A DNA stretch of 8,038 nucleotides from Pseudobdellovibrionaceae bacterium (lineage in GTDB: Bacteria > Bdellovibrionota > Bdellovibrionia > Bdellovibrionales > JAMPXM01), in NCBI GenBank assembly GCA_016791465.1, contig JAEUWE010000109.1:1-8038 (forward strand), read 5' to 3'. Shown piece after piece: positions 1 to 5,782 of the stretch (its first letter is position 1; each line of letters opens with the position of its first letter). The notes beneath the pieces are model-generated. The model had not been told where the DNA came from and ran no database searches. It was given only the letters and a program-made list of their open reading frames with translations. Both the position numbers and the translations under genes were made by a program.

Positions 1-495
1 TGATGCGTTAAACGAAATCCGGTCTTTAAACGGATCGTTGTACGTACCAACTTGGATGTCGATGACGCCGCCCGTACCATTCAAAAGATCGCGACCGTTG
101 AACTTCGTCACTTCGCTAATCCGTTGAATTTCGGACTTGAGCTGCTGGTATTCCACATCGATGAACTTTCTCTCTGTGTCACCAATCGTGTCAGACGAAG
201 CCTGAACACCAAGTTCGCGCAAGCGAACGAGCATGTTCGAGATTTCGGTGAGACCACCTTCTGCAACCTGAACGAGCGAAATACCGTCGTTCGAGTTACG
301 CGAAGCTTGTCTCAAGCCTCGGATCTGACCTTTCAGGTTCTCGCTAATCGCGAGTCCCGCAGCATCATCTGCAGCTTTGTTGATGCGAAATCCTGAGCTC
401 AATCGCGCAAGACTCGTATCCAACTGCCTCTGCGTTCCAACCAAATTCTTTTGTGCGTTCAACGACGCAACGTTGGTTGCTATACGCAAACCCAT
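1..495 (-). CDS. fliC: Flagellin, N-terminal part (3' end beyond left edge)
   Basis: Structural subunit of the flagellar filament, exported through the flagellar type III apparatus and polymerised outside the cell. Reading the minus strand from an ATG at 493-495 gives 165 uninterrupted codons to the window edge. The product begins MGLRIATNVASLNAQ and contains the classic flagellin D0/D1 signatures: LARLSSGFRIN, DDAAGLAISENL, a QASRN-x2-DGISLVQVAEGGL stretch and RLRELGVQ. The 165 residues align without gaps to the complete flagellin at 983-1831, with about 70% identity by hand count (49 differences). The start is well supported: a complementary AAGGAGG (501-507) sits five bases upstream of the ATG. 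The C-terminal D0/D1 half is outside the window, so I cannot say whether it is intact. The symbol is generic; which paralogue number applies cannot be decided here. Confidence 0.95.
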   Translation of the reverse strand, partial: MGLRIATNVASLNAQKNLVGTQRQLDTSLARLSSGFRINKAADDAAGLAISENLKGQIRGLRQASRNSNDGISLVQVAEGGLTEISNMLVRLRELGVQASSDTIGDTERKFIDVEYQQLKSEIQRISEVTKFNGRDLLNGTGGVIDIQVGTYNDPFKDRISFNAS

Positions 496-500
496 ACTAT

Positions 501-507
501 CCTCCTT
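501..507 (-). promoter_or_regulatory. Strong ribosome binding site of the left flagellin
   Basis: On the minus strand this reads AAGGAGG, five bases before the ATG at 493-495. It fixes the start codon and implies strong translation, as expected for a filament subunit. Confidence 0.8.
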
Positions 508-550
508 GTGTCATGTGCGTTCCTCCGTGATCGCTGCCTACCGTGGCAAA

Positions 551-569
551 GAGACTCGTCATGAGTCTC
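551..569 (-). repeat. Inverted repeat in the leader of the left flagellin
   Basis: GAGACTC (551-557) and GAGTCTC (563-569) form a perfect 7-bp stem with a 5-base loop, about 56 bases upstream of the left flagellin start. If the transcript begins further upstream, this would be a 5' UTR hairpin affecting mRNA stability or translation. It could equally be a dyad operator. On the minus strand it is followed by only three T residues, so it is a poor terminator. Confidence 0.45.
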
Positions 570-728
570 AGGTTTGTTAAATGGAGTAGTGCTCATGCAC
601 ATCCCCATAAACTCATCGGAAGAAATGTGAAATTGCGAGAGTCGAGAAAAAGTCTAGATTTTCTGAAGATTATTATTGGATGAGAAGTCATGCGCTTGAT
701 CCGCTTCTTATGCAGTGAAGCGTGCGCC

Positions 729-753
729 AAAAAACGAGTGCGATGCTTCGCAC
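729..753 (-). terminator. Candidate Rho-independent terminator downstream of the 983-1831 flagellin
   Basis: GTGCGA (738-743) and TCGCAC (748-753) form a perfect 6-bp GC-rich stem with a 4-base loop. Read leftwards (minus strand), the stem is followed by TCG and then six T residues (complement of 729-734), the layout of an intrinsic terminator. It lies about 230 bases beyond the stop of the complete flagellin and upstream of the left flagellin, so it would keep the two transcripts separate. Confidence 0.55.
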
Positions 754-829
754 AGTAAGCGATGTCCATCCCGGCTCGATGTTGAGCGCAGCGATGAGCA
801 CACAGTATGTCGCCGTCTCCTTGTTTAAA

Positions 830-854
830 TTAGGGGAGGGATTACCTCCCCTAA
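830..854. repeat. Perfect 10-bp inverted repeat, possible accessory terminator
   Basis: TTAGGGGAGG (830-839) and CCTCCCCTAA (845-854) make a perfect 10-bp stem with the 5-base loop GATTA. On the minus strand it is followed by the A/T-rich ATTTAAAC instead of a clean U-tract; on the plus strand by AAAAAG. It is probably an RNA hairpin that stabilises the 3' end of the flagellin transcript or assists termination. Confidence 0.5.
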
Positions 855-922
855 AAAGCAGGAAACAGATTCAGTCAGTTCGCTAGAAAGAAGACGATCG
901 CCTTCATCCTAGTTTGTGGGGC

Positions 923-960
923 CGGGCTCAGTAACGTCTCGCGACGTTTATATGAGCCCG
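923..960. repeat. Long two-tier hairpin just after the flagellin stop
   Basis: Outer arms CGGGCTCA (923-930) and TGAGCCCG (953-960) pair over 8 bp. Inside them AACGTC (933-938) and GACGTT (943-948) pair over 6 bp around a TCGC loop, with a small internal bulge between the tiers. The structure ends 22 bases from the flagellin stop (983-985). No U-tract follows on either side, so it is more likely a 3' UTR stabiliser, or the stem of a Rho-dependent or processing site, than an intrinsic terminator. Confidence 0.5.
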
Positions 961-982
961 CCATCACGGGAGTCGGAGTTCA

Positions 983-1831
983 TCAACCCTGAAACGTTTT
1001 GTTCAAGAGCGAGAGCGCTGTGTTCGATGTCTGGTTCGCTTGGGCAAGGACCGATGTGCCCGCTTGCAACAAGATATTGTTGCGAGTGAGTTCGGCCGTT
1101 TCCTCGGCGACGTCGACATCACGAATCCGTGAATTCGCAGCTGATAAATTCTCAACTGAGACCGCGATATTGCCAATGGTGGACTGCAGACGGTTTTGGA
1201 TTGCACCAAAGTCCGCTCGCATTGCCGACACACTCACGATAGCGGCGTCGATGGCTGCCAAGCTGTTCTGTGCTGATGGTTTATCAGCGACGCTTGTCAG
1301 ATTCACACCGAGGGCGGCGCTGTTCGCATCCGCTTTCGAAGCATCGAAGGTGAGTCGGTCGATATTTGGATCGTTTCGAGTACCGACTTGGAAGTCGAGG
1401 ACCGAACCGGTTCCACTGAGAAGTTGAGTTCCGTTAAATTCAGTCGCATCGGCGATACGATCGATTTCGGATACGAGCTGATCATATTCCACGTTCAGGA
1501 ACTGACGCTCGACCGGACCGATAGTGTCGGAAGCGGCTTGAACTGCAAGTTCTCGGAGACGAATCAAGATGGAGCTCATCTCGTTCAGACCGCCTTCTGC
1601 GACCTGTACCAGTGATACACCGTCTTGCGCGTTCCGCGACGCTTGCTTGAGACCTCGCACCTGAGCGCGAAGGTTTTCGCTGATCGCGAGTCCCGCCGCA
1701 TCGTCACCCGCACGGTTAATGCGGTAACCTGACGACAAGCGTTCAAGACTCTTGTCCAGTCCCCATTTTGTGCCCGTCAAATTCCTCTGGGCATTCAATG
1801 AGGCTACGTTTGTGTTAATACGTAAACCCAT
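983..1831 (-). CDS. fliC: Flagellin, complete, short form
   Basis: Filament subunit of 282 residues. The N-terminal D0/D1 part (about 1-140) has MGLRINTNVASLNAQRN, LERLSSGYRIN (30-39), DDAAGLAISENL (43-54), QASRN-x2-DGVSLVQVAEGGL (63-82) and RLRELAVQ (91-98). The C-terminal D1/D0 part (about 195-282) includes ANSRIRDVDVAEETAELT and a terminal NTALSLLNKTFQG. Only about 50-60 residues join the two halves, so the surface domains D2/D3 found in longer enterobacterial flagellins are essentially missing. Such short flagellins are known in Bdellovibrio and several alphaproteobacteria. The ATG at 1829-1831 follows GGAGGAGG with close spacing. It lies upstream of, and in the same direction as, the left flagellin, but 487 bases with hairpins separate them, so they are probably expressed as separate units. 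There are no cysteines and no frameshift. Confidence 0.97.
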   Translation of the reverse strand: MGLRINTNVASLNAQRNLTGTKWGLDKSLERLSSGYRINRAGDDAAGLAISENLRAQVRGLKQASRNAQDGVSLVQVAEGGLNEMSSILIRLRELAVQAASDTIGPVERQFLNVEYDQLVSEIDRIADATEFNGTQLLSGTGSVLDFQVGTRNDPNIDRLTFDASKADANSAALGVNLTSVADKPSAQNSLAAIDAAIVSVSAMRADFGAIQNRLQSTIGNIAVSVENLSAANSRIRDVDVAEETAELTRNNILLQAGTSVLAQANQTSNTALSLLNKTFQG

Positions 1832-1894
1832 AATTCCTCCTCCCTGAAGTACCGTCGATCGTCCTTGATCGGCGAGAGTCGCAACTCCTGTCGC

Positions 1895-1906
1895 AACCCA
1901 TGGGTT
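1895..1906. repeat. 12-base perfect palindrome in the flagellin leader
   Basis: AACCCATGGGTT is a perfect 6+6 palindrome, located between the candidate sigma-28 promoter and the flagellin ribosome binding site. It could be a protein-binding dyad or chance; no known operator is recognised. Confidence 0.3.
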
Positions 1907-1924
1907 CTAACTTTCCTATGGTTC

Positions 1925-1951
1925 TTTTCGGCGTCTCAGAATGAGGCTTGA
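1925..1951 (-). promoter_or_regulatory. Candidate sigma-28 (FliA) promoter of the complete flagellin
   Basis: On the minus strand the sequence reads TCAAGCCT (complement of 1944-1951), 11 bases, then GCCGAAAA (complement of 1925-1932). The enterobacterial sigma-28 consensus is TAAAGTTT-N11-GCCGATAA, so the minus-10 matches 7 of 8 and the minus-35 matches 5 of 8 with exact spacing. A start site near 1915 would give a leader of about 85 bases. Late flagellin genes are typical FliA targets. Confidence 0.45.
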
Positions 1952-2097
1952 GGAGAAAGATCTCGAATTGAGATTTTCTAGACTAAAGGCTGCACAACTC
2001 GATGCGACCGCGAATATAGATGAGATGGCGACAAGCCAACGTCATAGCTGAGCCGTGCAGGCTTCAGCGATGAGAGAGAAAAATGTCGAGGAGTGGG

Positions 2098-2412
2098 TTA
2101 GTCGCTATCGTGAAAGCGATAGAGATCAAGGTCTTCCAGGCCGTTCACGAGAACTCCGATGTCCTCAAGGAGTTGGCTGGCAAGCATGGGGTCAGTCTCT
2201 TTGAGGTAGAGATCGATAAAATCGTTGGCGGCATTGAGGCGAACAACCTCGGACCAAACCATCACGAGAATCCGGTCGGATTTTCCTACGGCGGCATAGA
2301 CGCCGTAGCGGCTATCGCCAATCTGTTCCAATCTGAGCTTCCATCGATCAATGATGGCCTGAATATCGGGTTCCACAGATACAGTCTCCAGGTTTGAACA
2401 AAAGTTCGCCAT
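2098..2412 (-). CDS. Small protein of unknown function, 104 residues
   Basis: I do not recognise the family. The product begins MANFCSNLETV and is a soluble, acidic protein without signal peptide or membrane segment. A predicted helix (about 14-31, ending DRWKLRLEQIGD) precedes a probable beta segment (SRYGVYAAVGKSDRILVMVW), followed by helices rich in L, D and E (about 56-95). I chose the ATG at 2410-2412 because a complementary AAGGA lies seven bases upstream; a GTG 33 bases further up (2443-2445) has no good ribosome binding site. The gene points toward the flagellins and is divergent from the exported protein at 2605. An antisense frame of equal length covers most of it in mirrored codon register (2083-2397), so the coding strand is a judgement from the ribosome binding site and composition. 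Confidence 0.6.
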   Translation of the reverse strand: MANFCSNLETVSVEPDIQAIIDRWKLRLEQIGDSRYGVYAAVGKSDRILVMVWSEVVRLNAANDFIDLYLKETDPMLASQLLEDIGVLVNGLEDLDLYRFHDSD

Positions 2413-2604
2413 TAAAGATTCCTTAAACCTGAGAGAAATTCTCACTTTGTCTCAACTCAGAATGTCCCAAAGAGAGAATAGAGGCTGTTTCCGCCTCGTT
2501 GACTGTCGAGTTTTCGAACAGCCATTTCTATTTTTCACTAGTAGTCGACAGCACTTAATGCGACGTGTCAGTATGCGGTCTTTGCGCGTAAAAACGAGGT
2601 GGTC
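2413..2604. promoter_or_regulatory. Divergent intergenic region
   Basis: 192 bases between the minus-strand small protein and the plus-strand exported protein, which must hold both promoters. A TTGACT (2499-2504) resembles a sigma-70 minus-35 for the plus strand, but no good minus-10 lies 16-18 bases downstream. A short inverted repeat, TGAGA/TCTCA (2430-2444), precedes the small protein gene. Neither is strong enough for a firm promoter call. Confidence 0.35.
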
Positions 2605-4293
2605 GTGACGAGCTATATTTCTAGAAAAATCACCTGGGCCCTGGCAATGGTCCTGTCCCTGTTCTCTTTTGGAGCACAGGCCTACGACATCGATACACAT
2701 TTCTATGAGACGTACATGATGGCTCGGTACGCGGGCATCGGGCACGAGGTGGCGTCACAGCTCGCAAACTTCAACGAGTGGATCGACGTGAGCCTTTGGA
2801 CTTCACCGATGTTTCCAACGATGGTCATCGGTGGTCGCATGCGCCGCCTCTATCACTTCCCGGATGAGTTTGTGACCTACAATGCCGCTCAGATGGAAAC
2901 CGGCGCGACGCACGGTTTGAAGCTTTCACCACTTCAATTGGTGGATGAGAACGACCCATTCGGACGCGAGCTTCTTTTAGAGGGAATGAAAAAAGGCAAT
3001 CTCCTCCTGGTCGGCGCCGGACTTCATGTTCATATGGATTCATTTGGTCACGCTGGGTATTCGTTCGTGAGTGGTCATGGTGAAGGTGGCCATTGGCCGG
3101 ATCGTCCATGGGCCAATGTGGAGCGCCATGAACGTATGGTCTCGGCTTTGATGGAGGATCTGGTTGCGATCCGCAAGCTCTTGCCTGAGGCTGCGCTTGA
3201 TCACAAGTTCCGTGACAAAGAAATGGCCCTTCAGGATCTTCGCGCGCACAGCAAACTTTCAGCTGCAGAGCTGGCAAGTCGCTACAATCGAAATCCGACA
3301 ATTCAAGAAGTCGTGAAGCGGGATATCTTTGCGGACCCGCGCTACACTCGTGAAGCGGTCGCGACGGTTGTTGAGACGTCGATTGCGAAGGGTTTAGTGA
3401 AAGATCCAGCTCTTCTGCGTTCGATAGCAGCCGACTCCAAGCTCTACGCCGTCGGTACCGAAGCCCAGAGCATCATCAAGAGCATTATTGAAACCTACGT
3501 GTATTCGAACAATGGTTCGGTCGAGACACGCATTGATGTGGCGATGGTTCACAAGAAACTAGTTCCAGGTCTGCCGCTGCATCGATTGTCGGTTGATGAG
3601 ATCGGCCGCGCCTATTTTGTGACGCAGGTGATTGATAAGCTGACTGAGGGTTTAATTCCGCGCGTTCCGACAAAGGATGGATGGGTCGCGTTTGAAGTCG
3701 ACAAAGATCTTCGCAAGCAGGAGATGCGGATGCGCCTTGGCGATTGGCGCGAGGCCATCGAAAAGATCACCGGCCATCGCGTCCGCTTTGAGAGCAAGAC
3801 GATGTTCAAACAGCTGCAGACTTACGTTGCCAATATGAAGGGCGTACAGATGGATGACTTTTTGAAGTCATTTGAGTTGATCACGCCGACGAAAACTCAG
3901 CGCATGAAGTGGATCTGGTCGATCGTTCGCTACGCGATTGTCGATGGCTTGATCAATCTCACTCGCCTTTACATTGAAACGCGCAGCTTTGTTGGCTCGT
4001 GGGTCAAAGCGTGGCGCTATACGGCCAATCCCGACAATATGTTGATTGCGCACGAGAAGGCTTTTGATGCGTTGATCGCCGAAGGTGTTGTGCAGAAGAT
4101 CCTTGATGAAACGGGTCTCGCTGAACTTCGCAAGCGCCACCTGAAGGCGTTTGCTGAAGCCAAAGCGGCCTTTGCTAAGTACGGCGCCAATCCTGTACTT
4201 GAGGCGCGAAGTCGCGGTCTTGAGCCAGCCAATTCGGCCTTTAAGAAAATGACCGGCATGATTTGCCGCGATCTTTTTGCTCCTGCGCTTTAA
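2605..4293 (+). CDS. Exported protein with H-x3-D-x3-H motif, possibly DUF6765- or zinc-PLC-like
   Basis: A 562-residue exported protein of no certain function. The N-terminus is a Sec signal peptide: basic start with RK, hydrophobic core around ALAMVLSLFSFG, likely cleavage after AQA (about residue 26). The mature protein opens with DIDTHFYETYMMARYAG (His32). His84 follows in RRLYHFPDE, and LHVHMDSFGHAG gives His141, His143, Asp145 and His149, spaced H-x3-D-x3-H. Histidines continue in the glycine-rich GHGEGGHWPD stretch. This order resembles the DUF6765 group and, more loosely, the zinc-dependent phospholipase C / P1 nuclease fold, so a periplasmic or secreted metal-dependent hydrolase is my inference. 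The remaining roughly 400 residues are mainly helical and unrecognised, with a Trp-rich amphipathic stretch near 433-470. I chose GTG 2605 because GAGG (2596-2599) sits five bases upstream; an in-frame GTG at 2599 would add two residues. Its stop is 9 bases from that of convergent folA. Confidence 0.8.
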   Translation: MTSYISRKITWALAMVLSLFSFGAQAYDIDTHFYETYMMARYAGIGHEVASQLANFNEWIDVSLWTSPMFPTMVIGGRMRRLYHFPDEFVTYNAAQMETGATHGLKLSPLQLVDENDPFGRELLLEGMKKGNLLLVGAGLHVHMDSFGHAGYSFVSGHGEGGHWPDRPWANVERHERMVSALMEDLVAIRKLLPEAALDHKFRDKEMALQDLRAHSKLSAAELASRYNRNPTIQEVVKRDIFADPRYTREAVATVVETSIAKGLVKDPALLRSIAADSKLYAVGTEAQSIIKSIIETYVYSNNGSVETRIDVAMVHKKLVPGLPLHRLSVDEIGRAYFVTQVIDKLTEGLIPRVPTKDGWVAFEVDKDLRKQEMRMRLGDWREAIEKITGHRVRFESKTMFKQLQTYVANMKGVQMDDFLKSFELITPTKTQRMKWIWSIVRYAIVDGLINLTRLYIETRSFVGSWVKAWRYTANPDNMLIAHEKAFDALIAEGVVQKILDETGLAELRKRHLKAFAEAKAAFAKYGANPVLEARSRGLEPANSAFKKMTGMICRDLFAPAL

Positions 4294-4302
4294 GCGCGAA
4301 TC

Positions 4303-4842
4303 CTACTTCGTCCGTTCGTAGGTGACGAATTCGAAGTGGGGGATGTCGTTTGTGCCGGCGGTGGTGCCGGCGCGGCGCGAGACCTCATGAAAGTCCTCGG
4401 CGTGCCAGCGCGGGAAGTGTGCATCGCCCTCGACGGTCGCTTCGATCTCCGTGAGATAAAGGCGGTCGGTGTAGGGCAGCATTGCGGTGTATATTTCGGC
4501 TCCACCAATATTGAACACTTCCTCGCCCCACTCGGGCTCTTCTTCAAGAATGGCCTCGGCAGCAGCAAGCGCTTCTTCGACATCTGAAACGATCAGCACG
4601 CTTGGAATTTCGCCCTTATCTTCAAAGGGGGATTCGTAGTTCTCTTTGCGTGTGATGACGATGTGGAATCGATCGGGCAAAAGACCGGGGAGAGACTCAA
4701 ACGTTTTTCTCCCCATGATCATGATGTGACCAGCCGTCATGTCTTTAAAGAATCGAAAATCTTCGGGTATTCTCCAAGGCAGTCCGCCATCGCGGCCGAT
4801 GGTGCGATTGGAGGCCATCGCGGCGATCGCGGACAGAATCAT
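4303..4842 (-). CDS. folA: Dihydrofolate reductase
   Basis: Reduces 7,8-dihydrofolate to tetrahydrofolate with NADPH in the cytoplasm; this is the trimethoprim target enzyme. The 179-residue protein shows the family landmarks in order: MILSAIAAMASNRTIG (pterin/NADPH strand and Met20-type loop), LPW (21-23), the acidic substrate-binding Asp28 in PEDFRFFKDMT (equivalent to E. coli Asp27), MGRKTFESLP (43-52), NIGGAEIY (111-118) and LTEI (130-133, Thr equivalent to E. coli Thr113). It is about 20 residues longer than E. coli FolA (159). The extra length lies mainly in the segment 65-108, which includes a very acidic EEALAAAEAILEEEPEWGEE stretch. The ATG overlaps the thyA stop in an ATGA (4839-4842), so translation is probably coupled. 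folA is last in its cluster and ends 9 bases from the convergent exported-protein gene. Confidence 0.97.
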   Translation of the reverse strand: MILSAIAAMASNRTIGRDGGLPWRIPEDFRFFKDMTAGHIMIMGRKTFESLPGLLPDRFHIVITRKENYESPFEDKGEIPSVLIVSDVEEALAAAEAILEEEPEWGEEVFNIGGAEIYTAMLPYTDRLYLTEIEATVEGDAHFPRWHAEDFHEVSRRAGTTAGTNDIPHFEFVTYERTK

Positions 4843-5708
4843 ACGGCAACCTCAGCTTTGATCGCCGGATGTGGATCGTAGCCGACCAGCTCAAAATCTT
4901 CGAATTTGAAATCAAACACGGATTTGACGTCGGGGTTGAGTTTCATGTGCGGCATCGCGCGTGGTTCGCGAGTCAGCTGCAGCTCGGTTTGCTCAAGATG
5001 ATTCATATACAAGTGTGCATCGCCGAGCGTGTGGATGAACTCGCCGGGTTTGAGACCTGTGACTTGTGCCACCATCATTGTGAGCAGTGCGTAGCTGGCG
5101 ATATTGAATGGAACACCAAGAAACACATCAGCGCTTCGTTGATAGAGCTGGCAGGAGAGTTTCCCGCCAGCGACGTAGAACTGAAAGAACGCATGGCAAG
5201 GTGGCAGTGCCATCTTGTCGACATCGCCGGGGTTGAAAGCAACAACGAGGTGACGGCGAGAGTCAGGGTTCTTTGTGATTTGCTCGATGACGCCCGCGAT
5301 TTGGTCGATGGTGCGACCATCGGCGGTTTCCCAGGCGCGCCATTGTTTTCCGTAGACAGGGCCGAGGTCGCCGTTCTCATCGGCCCACTCATCCCAAATG
5401 CTGACTTTGTTGTCGCGTAAGTACTGCACGTTGGTGTCGCCCTTTAAGAACCAAAGGAGCTCGTGAATGATGGAGCGCGTGTGACATTTTTTAGTCGTGA
5501 GCAGTGGAAATCCAAGCGAGAGATCGAAGCGCATCTGATGACCAAATACACTGAGCGTACCGGTGCCAGTGCGATCGGCCTTCTCGGCACCGTGATTGAG
5601 AATGCGTTTTAAGAGATCGAAGTAAATGACGTCGGCGTGCAGGTGACTGATGGGAGCCAGCTCGCGGGATGCTTCATGGCCCTGTTTATGGGTGTGCGTT
5701 ACGTCCAC
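4839..5708 (-). CDS. thyA: Thymidylate synthase
   Basis: Converts dUMP to dTMP using 5,10-methylene-tetrahydrofolate as carbon donor and reductant, releasing dihydrofolate for FolA. Visible motifs: DRTGTGTLSVFGHQMRF (Arg46 binds dUMP phosphate), RSIIHELLWFLKGDTN, WDEWADENGDLGPVYGKQWR, DSRRH, catalytic Cys171 in LPPCHAFFQFYV (E. coli Cys146), QRSADVFLGVPFNIASYALL (Asp194, Asn202), HLYMNHLEQ, and terminal DPHPAIKAEVAV. From residue 26 onwards it matches the 264-residue E. coli length exactly. The first 25 residues are an extra, histidine-rich N-terminal tail. The GTG at 5706-5708 has an excellent GGAGG (5714-5718) five bases upstream, and I see no internal start near the usual N-terminus, so the tail is probably translated. 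Alanine in QRSAD, where E. coli has cysteine, is common in the family. Confidence 0.98.
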   Translation of the reverse strand: MDVTHTHKQGHEASRELAPISHLHADVIYFDLLKRILNHGAEKADRTGTGTLSVFGHQMRFDLSLGFPLLTTKKCHTRSIIHELLWFLKGDTNVQYLRDNKVSIWDEWADENGDLGPVYGKQWRAWETADGRTIDQIAGVIEQITKNPDSRRHLVVAFNPGDVDKMALPPCHAFFQFYVAGGKLSCQLYQRSADVFLGVPFNIASYALLTMMVAQVTGLKPGEFIHTLGDAHLYMNHLEQTELQLTREPRAMPHMKLNPDVKSVFDFKFEDFELVGYDPHPAIKAEVAV

Positions 5709-5782
5709 AGTGTCCTCCAGATTTGGCGTTTGAGACGGGGTGGAATCCGCCGCACATCAAATCACGAGAACAGCCGATTTGG
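5709..5782 (-). other. Short gap between the small exported protein gene and thyA
   Basis: 74 bases on the minus strand between the stop at 5783-5785 and the thyA GTG. It contains the thyA ribosome binding site (GGAGG, complement of 5714-5718). I see no terminator hairpin, so read-through from the upstream gene into thyA is plausible. Confidence 0.5.

Larger units (their letters stand above)
496..982. other. Intergenic region between the two flagellins
   Basis: 487 bases with no convincing reading frame on either strand. It holds, from left to right: the leader of the left flagellin with a strong Shine-Dalgarno and an inverted repeat (551-569); short motifs shared with the leader of the second flagellin (635-644 and 656-664); and three inverted repeats downstream of the second flagellin (729-753, 830-854, 923-960). 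Both flanking genes are read leftwards, so the region combines the 3' untranslated end of one flagellin with the promoter and leader of the next. I saw no clear sigma-70, sigma-54 or sigma-28 promoter for the left flagellin. A partial sigma-28-like minus-10 (TCCGATGA, complement of 612-619) lacks a matching upstream box. Confidence 0.6.
1832..2097 (-). promoter_or_regulatory. Leader and promoter region of the complete flagellin
   Basis: 266 bases without a convincing gene. Next to the start codon is GGAGGAGG (complement within 1835-1842). Further upstream are a small inverted repeat (CGATC 1856-1860 with GATCG 1867-1871), a 12-base palindrome (1895-1906), a sigma-28-like promoter (1925-1951), and a TCTAGACT / AGATTTTCT segment (1971-1984) that has counterparts upstream of the left flagellin. 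The gene at 2098-2412 reads into this region from the right. Confidence 0.5.

Noticed and set aside
52..396. Plus-strand frame of 114 residues at the left edge
   Set aside because: Antisense to the partial flagellin, which carries all the conserved motifs.
718..737. Possible sigma-54 promoter on the minus strand (TTGGCGC followed by a TGCA)
   Set aside because: The spacing between the GG and GC elements is about three bases too long for a sigma-54 site.
999..1427. Plus-strand frame of 142 residues inside the flagellin
   Set aside because: Antisense shadow of an unmistakable flagellin; the translation has no recognisable features.
2083..2397. Plus-strand frame of 104 residues
   Set aside because: It is antisense to the preferred minus-strand gene, has a weaker ribosome binding site (GAGAG), and its product looks less like a folded protein. 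Kept as an alternative in the findings.
2481..2497. GAGGC/GCCTC inverted repeat in the divergent region, considered as a terminator
   Set aside because: Only a 5-bp stem, no U-tract, and it lies between two divergent starts where a terminator is not needed.
2452..2745. Minus-strand frame of 97 residues across the divergent region
   Set aside because: It overlaps the signal peptide of the exported protein and has a low-complexity basic translation typical of a shadow.
4285..4297. GCGCTT-T-AAGCGC dyad between the convergent stops, considered as a bidirectional terminator
   Set aside because: A one-base loop is impossible, leaving only a 4-bp stem, and there is no U-tract on either side.
4869..5420. 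Plus-strand frame of 183 residues
   Set aside because: Antisense to thyA, whose minus-strand product is conserved throughout.
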